From CAZBSE01 sp964561115 (GTDB lineage: Bacteria; Actinomycetota; Humimicrobiia; Humimicrobiales; Humimicrobiaceae): a DNA stretch of 64,000 nucleotides. The stretch spans positions 24,113 to 88,112 of the forward strand of contig CAZLOE010000001.1 in NCBI GenBank assembly GCA_964561115.1, written 5' to 3'. The notes below the pieces were generated by a model. That model made no database searches. It saw only the letters and a list, made by a program, of their open reading frames with translations, and was not told the DNA's origin. Of the stretch, positions 1-7,929 are shown one piece after another (positions within the stretch are counted from its first letter, which is position 1; each line of letters begins with the position of its first letter). The translations under genes and the position numbers were made by a program.

Positions 1-560
1 TGGTAATTGGCGATATGCCTTTTATGTCCTACCAGGCCAGCAGCGAAGAAGCGCTAAGAAACGCGGGAAGGTTTTTAAAAGAAGCAGGCGCTGAGGCAAT
101 AAAGCTTGAAGGCGGAAGCGAATTTTATGACACTATAAAAAAGATCGTGGACGCAGGTATTCCAGTAATGGGCCACCTGGGGCTTACGCCGCAGTCTGTT
201 TATAAATTTGGAGGATATGGAGTAAGAGGAGAAGATAGAGAGCAGGCTTTAAAAATACTGGAGGATTCACAAGCACTGGAAAGAGCAGGAGTGTTTTCAA
301 TCGTGCTGGAGAAGGTTCCTGCAAAACTTGCAAAGAAAGTGACACAGCAGTTAAAGATACCTACTATAGGGATAGGAGCAGGAGTGGACTGCGACGGTCA
401 GGTTCTTGTAACGCACGATATGCTGGGTTTTTTTGAGAAATTCAAACCAAAATTTGCCAAGAGGTATTCCAAGCTGGGAAAAGAAATGAAAAAATGTTAC
501 AGGAAGTATATTGAAGAGGTAAAAAACGGGGAATTCCCCACCGAAGAGCATTCATATTGA
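1..560 (+). CDS. panB: 3-methyl-2-oxobutanoate hydroxymethyltransferase, 5'-truncated by window edge
   Basis: PanB (ketopantoate hydroxymethyltransferase) adds a hydroxymethyl group from methylene-THF to 2-oxoisovalerate, the first committed step to pantothenate and CoA. The frame is open to the window edge, and the visible start corresponds to the family block GDMPFMSY, so about the first 80 residues lie outside. Seen in order: the GDMPF metal-site Asp, a KLEGG block, the highly conserved GHLGLTPQ block, the GIGAG block and a terminal EEHSY. The length from GDMPF to the end matches the E. coli enzyme. An internal ATG at 15 is not the true start. It is followed 53 bp later by panC and then panD, a complete pantothenate operon on this strand. 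Confidence 0.96.
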   Translation, partial: VIGDMPFMSYQASSEEALRNAGRFLKEAGAEAIKLEGGSEFYDTIKKIVDAGIPVMGHLGLTPQSVYKFGGYGVRGEDREQALKILEDSQALERAGVFSIVLEKVPAKLAKKVTQQLKIPTIGIGAGVDCDGQVLVTHDMLGFFEKFKPKFAKRYSKLGKEMKKCYRKYIEEVKNGEFPTEEHSY

Positions 561-613
561 GGATATTAAATTAATCCCACTATTATTTTTATCTACAATT
601 CACACGCTTATAA

Positions 614-1471
614 ATGAAAGTAATTAAAAAAATAAAAGAATGCAAGTCAGCTGTCAGTAGCCTGAGAAGGCAAGGATACCGGATAGGTTTTGTTCCCACC
701 ATGGGTTCATTGCACCAGGGCCACCAAAGTCTTATTAGAATGGCGAGGAAAGACTGTGATAAGGTGTTTATAAGTATTTTTGTTAATCCTACTCAATTTG
801 GACCTGGAGAAGACTACAAAAAGTACCCCAGGGATATAAAAAAGGACTGCATGCTGGCAGAGAAGGAAGGTGTGGACTATATATTTTTCCCTACAGCACA
901 AGAGATGTACAGGTCTGATTATAAAACTTTTGTGGTGGTAAGGAAGTTGGGCCAGATCATGTGCGGAAAATACAGGCCCGGTCATTTTAAAGGTGTGGCT
1001 ACGGTGGTTCTCAAATTGTTTAATATCGTAAATGCACACAAGGCTTATTTCGGGCAGAAAGATTATCAGCAGATGATTATAATCAAAAAAATGGTCTACG
1101 ATCTTGATCTGGATGTAGATATTGTAAGCGGGCCCACAATAAGAGAGAGTGATGGGCTGGCAATGAGTTCCAGAAATAAATATTTATCTAGCGAGGAGAG
1201 GGAAAATGCCGTGGTCTTGTATCAAAGCCTTAATATGGCAAAGGATATGATAAAATGCGGTGAAAAAGACCTGGAAAAAATAAAAAAGAAAGCATTAAAA
1301 AAATTAAAAGGGAACAAATTTATAAAAAGAGTGGATTATTTTGAATTCAGAGATCCTATAACGCTGGAGGAAAGAAAAAAAGCGGAAAAAAAACACAAGA
1401 GCCTACTGGTTGCTTCAGCAATATGGATCGGGAAGACCAGGCTGATTGATAACGTGGTTATAAAAGTTTGA
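614..1471 (+). CDS. panC: Pantothenate synthetase
   Basis: Joins pantoate and beta-alanine with ATP to form pantothenate, via a pantoyl-adenylate. 285 residues, the normal family length. The nucleotidyltransferase HxGH signature is at His34-His37 (MGSLHQGH), followed by the FVNPTQF and GPG-DY blocks. The KMSKS-like loop appears as MSSRNKYLS in the second half, and the GQKDYQQ motif binds pantoate. It lies between panB and panD, so pantoate and beta-alanine supply and ligation are encoded together. No strong Shine-Dalgarno precedes the ATG. The first residues MKVIKKI align with the usual N-terminus, so this start is preferred. Confidence 0.97.
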   Translation: MKVIKKIKECKSAVSSLRRQGYRIGFVPTMGSLHQGHQSLIRMARKDCDKVFISIFVNPTQFGPGEDYKKYPRDIKKDCMLAEKEGVDYIFFPTAQEMYRSDYKTFVVVRKLGQIMCGKYRPGHFKGVATVVLKLFNIVNAHKAYFGQKDYQQMIIIKKMVYDLDLDVDIVSGPTIRESDGLAMSSRNKYLSSEERENAVVLYQSLNMAKDMIKCGEKDLEKIKKKALKKLKGNKFIKRVDYFEFRDPITLEERKKAEKKHKSLLVASAIWIGKTRLIDNVVIKV

Positions 1472-1522
1472 AAGTAGTAAAATATGTTATCTGATCAAAG
1501 AGAAAAAGGGGAAAATTAAAAA

Positions 1523-1906
1523 GTGTTGATCAGTATTTTAAAAAGTAAGATTCACAGAGCCACTGTGACTGATGCAAATATTGATTATATGGGAAGCATA
1601 AGTATAGACGGCAGTTTAATGGAACATGCAAACATACTTCCTTATGAAAAGGTGTTGGTTGTCAGCCTTGACAGCGGGGAGAGGCTGGAGACCTATGCTA
1701 TAGAAGAGAAAAGAGGCAGTGGAGAGATCTGTGTTAACGGGGCAGCTGCAAGGAGGATATTGAAGGGAGAAAAGGTCATAATAATATCATTTGTAGCTAT
1801 AGATCCGAAGGGGGCAGCAGCCTACCGCCCGAAGATTTTATATGTTGACGGTAAAAATAAGATCATAAAAGAAGAGGATCATGTCGGGAAATATGACCAG
1901 TGTTAA
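1523..1906 (+). CDS. panD: Aspartate 1-decarboxylase proenzyme
   Basis: Pyruvoyl-dependent decarboxylase that makes beta-alanine from L-aspartate for PanC. 127 residues, normal length. The self-cleavage site is visible as Tyr22-Met-Gly24-Ser25; Ser25 would become the pyruvoyl group. Other family blocks seen are the N-terminal K9-I-H11-R-A-T, Y-E-K-V, and NGAAAR near residue 72. The start is GTG, preceded by AAAGGGG about 11 bases upstream. Its last 26 bases overlap the next reading frame, which suggests translational coupling. Nothing unusual apart from the GTG start. Confidence 0.96.
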   Translation: MLISILKSKIHRATVTDANIDYMGSISIDGSLMEHANILPYEKVLVVSLDSGERLETYAIEEKRGSGEICVNGAAARRILKGEKVIIISFVAIDPKGAAAYRPKILYVDGKNKIIKEEDHVGKYDQC

Positions 1907-2693
1907 GTTGGGAAAGAAAGCTTCTGATATATTTGTCTCACTGATTATTATAATTTTTTTTCTATCTCCTACCTTTTTAACTTCATGCAAGCCCGGTGAA
2001 GCTTACAGCCAATATGCTGAAGACGGCAGCGGCAATAGAGAGGGAGACAGCTTATATTTATTTGATTATGGAAAGATCGAAATAGAGAATACCAGCTCAA
2101 TAGATTTAAAAATCAATGGAAGCAATCTATATTTGGATATTTACCAGGACCTTATAGTGCTGGGGGAAATAGAGAATATTTCTGCTGAGAACAAGACCGA
2201 TATAGAGATCACTTTTGATTTCTACGATAAATATGGAAACGAGATCATCTCGGCAGATCTTCCGGCGGCAGTAAATTATCTGAGAGGAGGTAGTACCCTG
2301 CCGTTTTGGTACTATGTAACCGAGAGAGAGAAATATATAGATATATTTAAGTTGAAAATAGGAGTCAATTATAAAGATTACTATAAAAGTTTTGAGGGGA
2401 ATCCCATAGTTGAGAGTGAGAGTTACGGCTACACAGGGGATTACCTGATAATTGAGGGAAGAATTATTAATTTAGGCAGGGGGAGGATAAGGAACCTAAA
2501 GCTTTTTTGCACCTTTTATAATGAAAAGGATCAGGTAGTGTTCATAAAGCAGTGCTATCTGCCGGTGGAAGAAATGGATCACGGCAAAGAACAGGGGTTT
2601 GTTTTAAAAGTTTTACTTGACGAATATCTACCGGACTTTACCCACTATAGTTTTGGGATATTCTTTGAAGATGACATAGAAATGCCTGTTTGA
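1881..2693 (+). CDS. FxLYD-type lipoprotein, function unknown
   Basis: Predicted membrane-anchored lipoprotein of 270 residues. A basic N-terminus and a hydrophobic stretch (about 17-33) end in a lipobox LTSC with Cys36. Two consecutive beta-rich modules follow, about 55-145 and 165-262. Each carries the pattern of the FxLYD domain: an opening strand, a G-x-I/V-x-N turn and an F-x-F/L-Y-D/N strand (ITFDFYDKYGNE, LFCTFYNEKDQ). FxLYD domains are immunoglobulin-like and occur in secreted Gram-positive proteins of unknown role. The ATG overlaps the end of panD; a second ATG four codons on (1893) is an alternative start. The position behind panBCD does not explain its role. Confidence 0.75.
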   Translation: MSGNMTSVKLGKKASDIFVSLIIIIFFLSPTFLTSCKPGEAYSQYAEDGSGNREGDSLYLFDYGKIEIENTSSIDLKINGSNLYLDIYQDLIVLGEIENISAENKTDIEITFDFYDKYGNEIISADLPAAVNYLRGGSTLPFWYYVTEREKYIDIFKLKIGVNYKDYYKSFEGNPIVESESYGYTGDYLIIEGRIINLGRGRIRNLKLFCTFYNEKDQVVFIKQCYLPVEEMDHGKEQGFVLKVLLDEYLPDFTHYSFGIFFEDDIEMPV

Positions 2694-2695
2694 CT

Positions 2696-3661
2696 TTATA
2701 TCCAATCTTTATATTTAAAATAGACCAGCATTCCTATGGACATCATGATCATAGCAACTATGATTATGATAAAAGCAAACGCGTTACTTTCAAGAGGAAG
2801 TCCAATATTCATGCCATAAATTCCGGATATAAGTGTTAGGGGTAGAATAACTACCGAAAAGATAGTAAGTATACGCATTATATCATTGATCTTATTGGAT
2901 AGAAGTGACTGGTGGGCGTCATGCACTCCTTCTATCAGTTCTTTGTAATTTTCAAGGGTATCCCAGATTTTTTCAATGTGGTCCACAAGGTCGCTGAAAT
3001 AAACATCCAGGGCCTCTATTAAAAATTCCATGTCCTTTATTTCCAGTGTTTTAAGCAATTTCCTCTGGGGAAATACTATATTTCTGAATGTTAAAATATT
3101 AGTCCTTATGAGCAATATGTCTCTTACATTTTTACTACTTGCCTTTTTAAATATAGCATCTTCCACGTTTTGTATATTTCTATAGATTTTATTTAAAATA
3201 GGAAAATTATAATCAATTAGAGAATCAATGACTTTATGCAAAAGATAACCGGAACCTTTCTCAAGGATCTGGTGGTTTTCTTTTAAATTGTTAAATGCGT
3301 CCTGTATCGGTTTGCATAATCCCCGGTGAATTGTTACCAGGAAGTTATTACCGATGAAAATATTTACATTAAAAGGCACAAGTCTTCTGGCCTGTTTTAT
3401 ATAAAAGGGCATATGTAATACCAGAAAAAAGTAATCGTCATACTCATCCATTTTCGGTCTTTCAATAACACTCAGGCAGTCTTCAATATCAAGGGGGTGA
3501 AAGTGAAAGCGATCTCGCAAGAATTGCATATTTTCTTTACCCGGGTTTTCAATATCGATCCAGATAAGGTATTCGGCATCATTGATGTAGGAGGGAATAT
3601 CTTTTTGAGTAACTTTTTCCAGCAGCTCCTTTTTTCTCTTATTGTATATTATTGATTTCAT
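2696..3661 (-). CDS. corA: CorA family magnesium/cobalt transporter
   Basis: Pentameric divalent-cation channel of the cytoplasmic membrane. 321 residues: a large N-terminal cytoplasmic alpha/beta and helical domain, then two transmembrane helices at the C-terminus. The signature YGMN loop (residues 282-285) sits between them, followed by the second helix and a short basic tail (YFKYKDWI). The HFHPLDIED block near residue 50 is the family's conserved N-terminal motif. Its stop lies 2 bp from the convergent lipoprotein gene, and no terminator hairpin is visible between them. Substrate (Mg2+, Co2+ or Ni2+) cannot be told from sequence. Confidence 0.93.
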   Translation of the reverse strand: MKSIIYNKRKKELLEKVTQKDIPSYINDAEYLIWIDIENPGKENMQFLRDRFHFHPLDIEDCLSVIERPKMDEYDDYFFLVLHMPFYIKQARRLVPFNVNIFIGNNFLVTIHRGLCKPIQDAFNNLKENHQILEKGSGYLLHKVIDSLIDYNFPILNKIYRNIQNVEDAIFKKASSKNVRDILLIRTNILTFRNIVFPQRKLLKTLEIKDMEFLIEALDVYFSDLVDHIEKIWDTLENYKELIEGVHDAHQSLLSNKINDIMRILTIFSVVILPLTLISGIYGMNIGLPLESNAFAFIIIIVAMIMMSIGMLVYFKYKDWI

Positions 3662-3783
3662 CGAAATTCAACTCCTATGCTAAATCTTTATAAAATTTTA
3701 TAATTTATCATAGAAAAAAGAAATATAAATTTATTTTATGTGTTGTTATATAAAAACCATACCCGGTACCTTTTCTTAAGGTT

Positions 3784-3813
3784 TTGATATAGATTGAAAG
3801 CTATATTTATAAT
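3784..3813 (+). promoter_or_regulatory. Candidate sigma-70 type promoter for the solute-binding lipoprotein gene
   Basis: TTGATA at 3784-3789 and TATAAT at 3808-3813 with an 18-bp spacer, about 45 bp upstream of the ATG at 3860. A perfect -10 and a 5/6 -35. AT-rich background raises the chance of a fortuitous match. Confidence 0.5.
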
Positions 3814-3859
3814 ATAATTGATAAAAGCTTGGTCAATATTGAAGGAATAAACGTGTAAA

Positions 3860-5251
3860 ATGATTGAAAATTCATTAAAATCCCATAGCGTGGCAATAAT
3901 AAGATTAATAATATTTTTTATCATAACCTTATTGTTTTTTCTGTTATTTGCCGTGTCCTGTGATTTATTGAGTCCCCGGACTGGAGAGGAAGGAGAAGAA
4001 TCAGAGGAAGGTGAATCCGGGGATATCGAAGGGAAATCGGAATACGGCGAAGGGGTTTCATCTCAGATAACCCTCTGGGATTGCAGTGAACCGGAAGAAA
4101 AAATTGCTCTTATCAATAGCATAGAGGATTTTATGGCTGAAAACAATAATATTGAGATAGAGACAAGACATTTTAGAAACCGGGAGGAAATGGAGGACCA
4201 GTTTGAGGCTGCCAGCCTGGCAGGAGCTGGTCCTGAGTTAATGCTGGTGAATCTTGACAGCGTTCAAAGACTGGCCACGGGAAACGTATTAAAAGAAATA
4301 ACCGACAATGAAGATGGATTTGATTACTCTCTGATAATAGATGGTCTGGTAGAGGTTTCTGAATATAATGGAAGAAAATACATAATACCTTTTAGAGGGT
4401 TTGATTTTCTGATGTTCTTTTATAATAAGGATCTTTTGGAAGAACCCCCGGAAAGTTTTGAAGAGGTAGTTGAGTACTGCAGGGAAGTGAATAATTTCGG
4501 GCAGCAGACCTATGGATTTTTATTGAAATCCAGTGAGCCGGATTGGATCATACCTTTTATAGGCGGATACTCGGATTGGATTATTGATTACAGTTCGACC
4601 TCGCTGACCTTGGACACTGATGCAACCGAAAAGGCTATGGAATTTTTAATATATATATACAATGAAGAAAAGATTATGCCTAAAAGTATGGAATACAGTG
4701 AGATAAGCGATCTGTTTAAGAGTGGTAATGTCCACATGATTATGGATGATTTAAATGCAGTTGAGGAATACCAGGAGGCTGGACTAAATCTTGGGGTATC
4801 AAAGATACCAAGAGTCTTGGGAGGGAATAAATATCCGACTCCCTTGATTTCTGGATTTGGTTTTATGATAAATGTAAACTGTTATGGAAATGAGCTGGAA
4901 GCAGTAAATAAATTCATAGACTATATGATGACCGAAGAGGTGCAGTTAGCCTGGAATTCGGATACCCATACCATACCGGTTCTAAAGAGTATGGACAGCA
5001 ATATAGCGATGAGAGTCGACGATATACTTTATAACGCATTTCAACAGGCGAAGCTATGCCGTGGAAAGCCTTATGAAAGACTTATAATGGTAATAAGGGA
5101 TGCCATAAGGGATAATGTTGAAAGTGTCATATCTGGAGATCTTCTGCCCGAAGACGCTGCAATTTTGATGCAGGAAGATGCTTTAAGATTAAGGTCGGGT
5201 GAGATTTTGTTAGAAGAGCCTGAAGATGAAGGCGGTGATGAAGGTCCTTAA
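3860..5251 (+). CDS. ABC transporter extracellular solute-binding lipoprotein (family 1-like), orphan
   Basis: Sugar-type solute-binding protein, 463 residues. A hydrophobic segment ends in a lipobox FAVSC (Cys34), then a Glu/Gly/Ser-rich acidic linker (about 38-68) leads into the bilobal binding fold. Recognisable family-1 features are the early strand ITLWD, GAGPELMLVN, the FYNKDLL hinge block, GNVHMIMDD and a late PLISGFGFMIN segment. It ends in another acidic tail. No permease or ATPase gene is adjacent, so it must work with transporter parts encoded elsewhere or act as a sensor partner. A good promoter lies just upstream. The ligand is unknown. Confidence 0.85.
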   Translation: MIENSLKSHSVAIIRLIIFFIITLLFFLLFAVSCDLLSPRTGEEGEESEEGESGDIEGKSEYGEGVSSQITLWDCSEPEEKIALINSIEDFMAENNNIEIETRHFRNREEMEDQFEAASLAGAGPELMLVNLDSVQRLATGNVLKEITDNEDGFDYSLIIDGLVEVSEYNGRKYIIPFRGFDFLMFFYNKDLLEEPPESFEEVVEYCREVNNFGQQTYGFLLKSSEPDWIIPFIGGYSDWIIDYSSTSLTLDTDATEKAMEFLIYIYNEEKIMPKSMEYSEISDLFKSGNVHMIMDDLNAVEEYQEAGLNLGVSKIPRVLGGNKYPTPLISGFGFMINVNCYGNELEAVNKFIDYMMTEEVQLAWNSDTHTIPVLKSMDSNIAMRVDDILYNAFQQAKLCRGKPYERLIMVIRDAIRDNVESVISGDLLPEDAAILMQEDALRLRSGEILLEEPEDEGGDEGP

Positions 5252-5298
5252 AAGACTGGTTAAATAATCGATAAATATTGGAATAGGAGGACTTTGAT

Positions 5299-6657
5299 AT
5301 GAAAGAGAATGATGGGCTTAGGTCTTTTTTTGTAAGAGGTATTTTTATAATAATAATAGCAGTAGTATTTTTGTTTATAGGGGCAACTATTGTAGTGGGG
5401 ATCCTTTCAGTAGTAAATAAAGTCACCCCGCCGGAATTGCTAAAAGGTTATTTGGAAAATGAGGAGAAGCCAGCGGTAGAGGAGAAGGACCAGGAAGAAG
5501 AAACCCTGGCAGAGGGACAAGAAACAGGNNNNNNNNNNNNNNNNNNNNNNNNNNNNNNNNNNNNNNNNNNNNNNNNNNNNNNNNNNNNNNNNNNNNNNNN
5601 NNNNNNNNNNNNNNNNNNNNNNNNNNNNCGGTAGAGGAGAAGGACCAGGAAGAAGAAACCCTGGCAGAGGGACAAGAAACAGGTGAATCGGAAGAAACCG
5701 GGAAGAAAGAAACAGGCGGGTTTTTACTGGAGGAATTTGATAACGCTGTGAATGAAGTAGTTGAGGAGATCAACAGTTCTGTGGTTAATATAATGGTTAC
5801 TGTAAAACAGACTGATATTTTCGGACAGGAGACCCTGGCGGAAGGTTTAGGATCTGGAGTAATATACAGCGAGGACGGATATATAATAACCAACAATCAT
5901 GTAGCGGGTGAAGCTGAAGATATTCTGGTCACTTTATATGACGGCAGCGAGTATCCCGCAGAACTGGTAGGAGCAGACGAAAACACAGATATCGCTGTTA
6001 TAAAAATAGAAGCAGGTAATCTGAATGATGCCAGCTTTGCATCCATAGATACAGTAAAAGTAGGGGATCTTGCGATTGCAGTTGGCAGTCCTTTTGGGCT
6101 TCAACAAACAGTTACCATGGGGGGTGATAAGTGCCAAAGGGAGAGATATCACCATTTCACCTGAAACACTTCCGATGGTCAACCTGATACAGACTGATGC
6201 TGCCATAAACAGTGGTAACAGCGGTGGCCCACTAATAAATTCGGCAGGGCAGGTAATAGGTATTAATTCTTTAATAATAGAGCCATCACTAAGTTCAGGT
6301 ATTGGATTTGCTATTCCCAGCGATACAGTATTGAATATGGCAGAGCAGATTATAGAATTCGGCAGAGTGAAGATCCCCTATATAGGAGTAGAAATGGGGG
6401 AAAACAAAACGGATATAACAGGTGTTTATATCAATGATGCTCCGGAGGGGTATCCTGCAAGTGAGGCAGGGATAAAAACAGGGGACATAATATCTAAGTT
6501 TGATGGAGTCGAAGTAAAAACATCTTATGAGTTGTTTGCCCAGATTCTGAGGCATGATGTCGGAGATGTGGTGGAAGTAGAAATATATAGGGTCGGCGAG
6601 TATCTGACTGTGACTCTAAAACTGGTTGAAAACCCAGCAACACAGAAAAACTCTTAA
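5299..6657 (+). CDS. HtrA/DegP-like S1C serine protease, interrupted by an assembly gap and a +1 frameshift
   Basis: Membrane-anchored trypsin-like protease with a PDZ domain. Order: cytoplasmic Asn/Arg-containing start, one transmembrane helix (about 11-37), a Glu-rich linker, the protease domain, then PDZ. Catalytic codons are His at 5898-5900 (TNNHV), Asp at 5988-5990 (NTDIAV) and Ser at 6220-6222 (GNSGGP). The PDZ domain is roughly 6370-6640. Two defects: 100 Ns within the linker, and a frame change at a run of six Gs (6119-6124). With one G fewer, the text reads TMGVISAKG, the normal family sequence. Joining the two 55-bp flanks of the gap also restores frame. It is most likely one intact gene of the genome damaged in assembly. 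Start ATG with AGGAGG 8 bases upstream. Confidence 0.88.
5474..5683 (+). repeat. Exact 55-bp direct duplication flanking the N gap
   Basis: Positions 5474-5528 and 5629-5683 are identical over 55 bases and lie directly against the two sides of the N run. Both copies encode the same acidic linker residues (VEEKDQEEETLAEGQETG). They are either one sequence seen twice at overlapping contig ends or a true tandem repeat that broke the assembly. Confidence 0.95.
5529..5628. other. Assembly gap (100 N)
   Basis: Exactly 100 undetermined bases, a conventional scaffold-gap length, so the true distance is unknown. It falls inside the protease linker. The N length breaks the reading frame, whereas overlap of the flanking 55-mers would keep it. 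Confidence 1.
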
Positions 6658-6679
6658 CTGTTTTAAAAAGAGGGAAGTA

Positions 6680-7270
6680 TTGGAAAGTAATAGCGGTAAA
6701 AAAAACAGAGAGGTAGATGAGAAAAAATTAGTATCAAAGTCAAAGCAGGGAGATAAAGCTGCTTTTGAAGAACTTGTAAGGCAGTTCTCAAAGTATGTTT
6801 ATACCACTGCTTTTTTTATATTAAGGGATGCCCATGAAGCAGAAGACGTAAGCCAGGAAGTATTTGTAAAGGTTTACCTGTCAATAAAGGGTTTCAGAGG
6901 ACTTTCAAGTTTCAAGACCTGGATAAGAAAGCTGACCGTAAATACCTGTATTGATAAGCTAAGACTGCGCTCGAAAACAAAGGACAGGAAAGTAAGTTTG
7001 GATAAAATAACCGAGGAATACGAAGTAGTCTTTGCCAAATTCAGCCAGAACCTTGAAAAGAGTTTTTTTAATAAGGAGACTGTCAAAGAAGTTTTAAAAA
7101 TAATAGTAAACCTGGGTGAAAATTACCGCATCCCTTTGATTCTAAGAGATCTGCAGGATTACAGCTATAGAGAGATTTCAGAGCTTACCTCAAAGCCCAT
7201 CGGTACGGTAAAGACAAATATACACAGGGCAAGGAAGATGGTTAAAGAAAAAATAAAAAATTATAAATGA
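6680..7270 (+). CDS. ECF-type RNA polymerase sigma factor
   Basis: Sigma-70 family factor of about 196 residues. Region 2 holds the AFEELVRQFSKYVY segment and the DAHEAEDVSQEVFVKVY block (the DAEDxxQExF core-binding signature). FKTWIRKLTVNTCIDKLR follows in the -10 recognition part, and region 4 contains ILRDLQDYSYREISELTSKPIGTVKTNIHRARK, an HTH, described here from its end. I prefer the TTG at 6680: AGAGGGAAG lies just ahead and the preceding residues do not look sigma-like. A longer frame reaches back to an ATG at 6626 inside the protease gene. It sits 22 bp after the HtrA-like protease. A small membrane protein follows and could be its anti-sigma factor, but no ZAS motif is visible. Confidence 0.9.
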   Translation: MESNSGKKNREVDEKKLVSKSKQGDKAAFEELVRQFSKYVYTTAFFILRDAHEAEDVSQEVFVKVYLSIKGFRGLSSFKTWIRKLTVNTCIDKLRLRSKTKDRKVSLDKITEEYEVVFAKFSQNLEKSFFNKETVKEVLKIIVNLGENYRIPLILRDLQDYSYREISELTSKPIGTVKTNIHRARKMVKEKIKNYK

Positions 7271-7340
7271 TATTGTTATGGGTTGAAACAAAAAAAAATA
7301 ATTTTAATCTATAATAATGAATCTTTAAGGGTTTTTTATT

Positions 7341-7673
7341 ATGAACAGCATAGATAGATATTTAAAAATTGCAAAGGACGCAGTTATAAAGCCTTCGGAT
7401 AATATAGATGAAAAAATAATTAAAAGGATTTCTCATATCAAAAAATCCGACCTGGACCTGCTGGATGAGAGATTTATGGATTACTTTGAGAAGAGCAATT
7501 CCAGAGTATATCTGATGCTTGAGAAAATAAAGAATAATCCCGGAGCTTTTGCCCTTCTGGTAATAGCCGTGATTTCTATTATTATTGCTTTTATAGTTAA
7601 GAAATATCTAAGCGAAGACGGAGACGGAGAAGAAAATAATCAGTTATCTTCTTCTAAAAATGAGACTCAATAA
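7341..7673 (+). CDS. Small single-pass membrane protein, unknown
   Basis: 110 residues: a soluble, charged N-terminal part (1-65), one strong transmembrane helix (about 70-87), then a short Asp/Glu/Ser-rich tail. No family recognised. It lies 70 bp after the ECF sigma factor on the same strand, the usual place for an anti-sigma factor, and the topology (cytoplasmic N-terminal domain plus one helix) fits. The zinc-binding HxxxCxxC motif of common anti-sigma factors is absent. Function therefore remains an inference from context. Its 3' end overlaps a convergent small gene by 30 bp. Confidence 0.6.
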   Translation: MNSIDRYLKIAKDAVIKPSDNIDEKIIKRISHIKKSDLDLLDERFMDYFEKSNSRVYLMLEKIKNNPGAFALLVIAVISIIIAFIVKKYLSEDGDGEENNQLSSSKNETQ

Positions 7674-7844
7674 AAACAATGCCAGTATTATTATCCAAAA
7701 CCAGGGGTTAGTAAAAAGGTTCCTTAAAGGTTCGTATCCCAGCTTACCGAAAATTTTTGTAAGCAACCCCTCTATCCAGTCGTATATGGTCACCAGCAAC
7801 GAGTGTATATTTTCCAGTGTAAAAAAGTCTCTTAATACTTCCAT
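7644..7844 (-). CDS. Putative 66-residue membrane protein
   Basis: An amphipathic N-terminal half is followed by a clean hydrophobic helix (about 47-61) closed by Arg-Arg-Arg, the layout of a small tail-anchored or inner-membrane protein. Residue usage looks protein-like, whereas the opposite-strand frame here lacks such order. There is no clear ribosome binding site upstream of the ATG, and the gene overlaps the end of the preceding plus-strand gene by 30 bp. It may be a small regulator or a chance frame; no homolog recognised. Confidence 0.45.
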   Translation of the reverse strand: MEVLRDFFTLENIHSLLVTIYDWIEGLLTKIFGKLGYEPLRNLFTNPWFWIIILALFLLSLIFRRR

Positions 7845-7929
7845 GTTTTATAAATTCTAACGTTTATTAAATGTTTTGTAAAATTTAATAATAATTTTAA
7901 ATTTAAAAAAATAGAGAAGGAGATATTCT

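Noticed and set aside
3736..3924. Minus-strand frame of 62 codons upstream of the solute-binding gene
   Set aside because: Overlaps the promoter and signal peptide of a well-supported gene; composition is that of AT-rich noise.
5423..5896. Long minus-strand frame with LFLVPLPGFLLPGPSPL-like repeats through the N gap
   Set aside because: It is the reverse shadow of the duplicated acidic linker of the protease and includes undetermined bases.
7845..7929. Possible purine riboswitch before the NCS2 permease
   Set aside because: The leader is only 85 bp and lacks the conserved core of purine riboswitches; only a ribosome site is visible.
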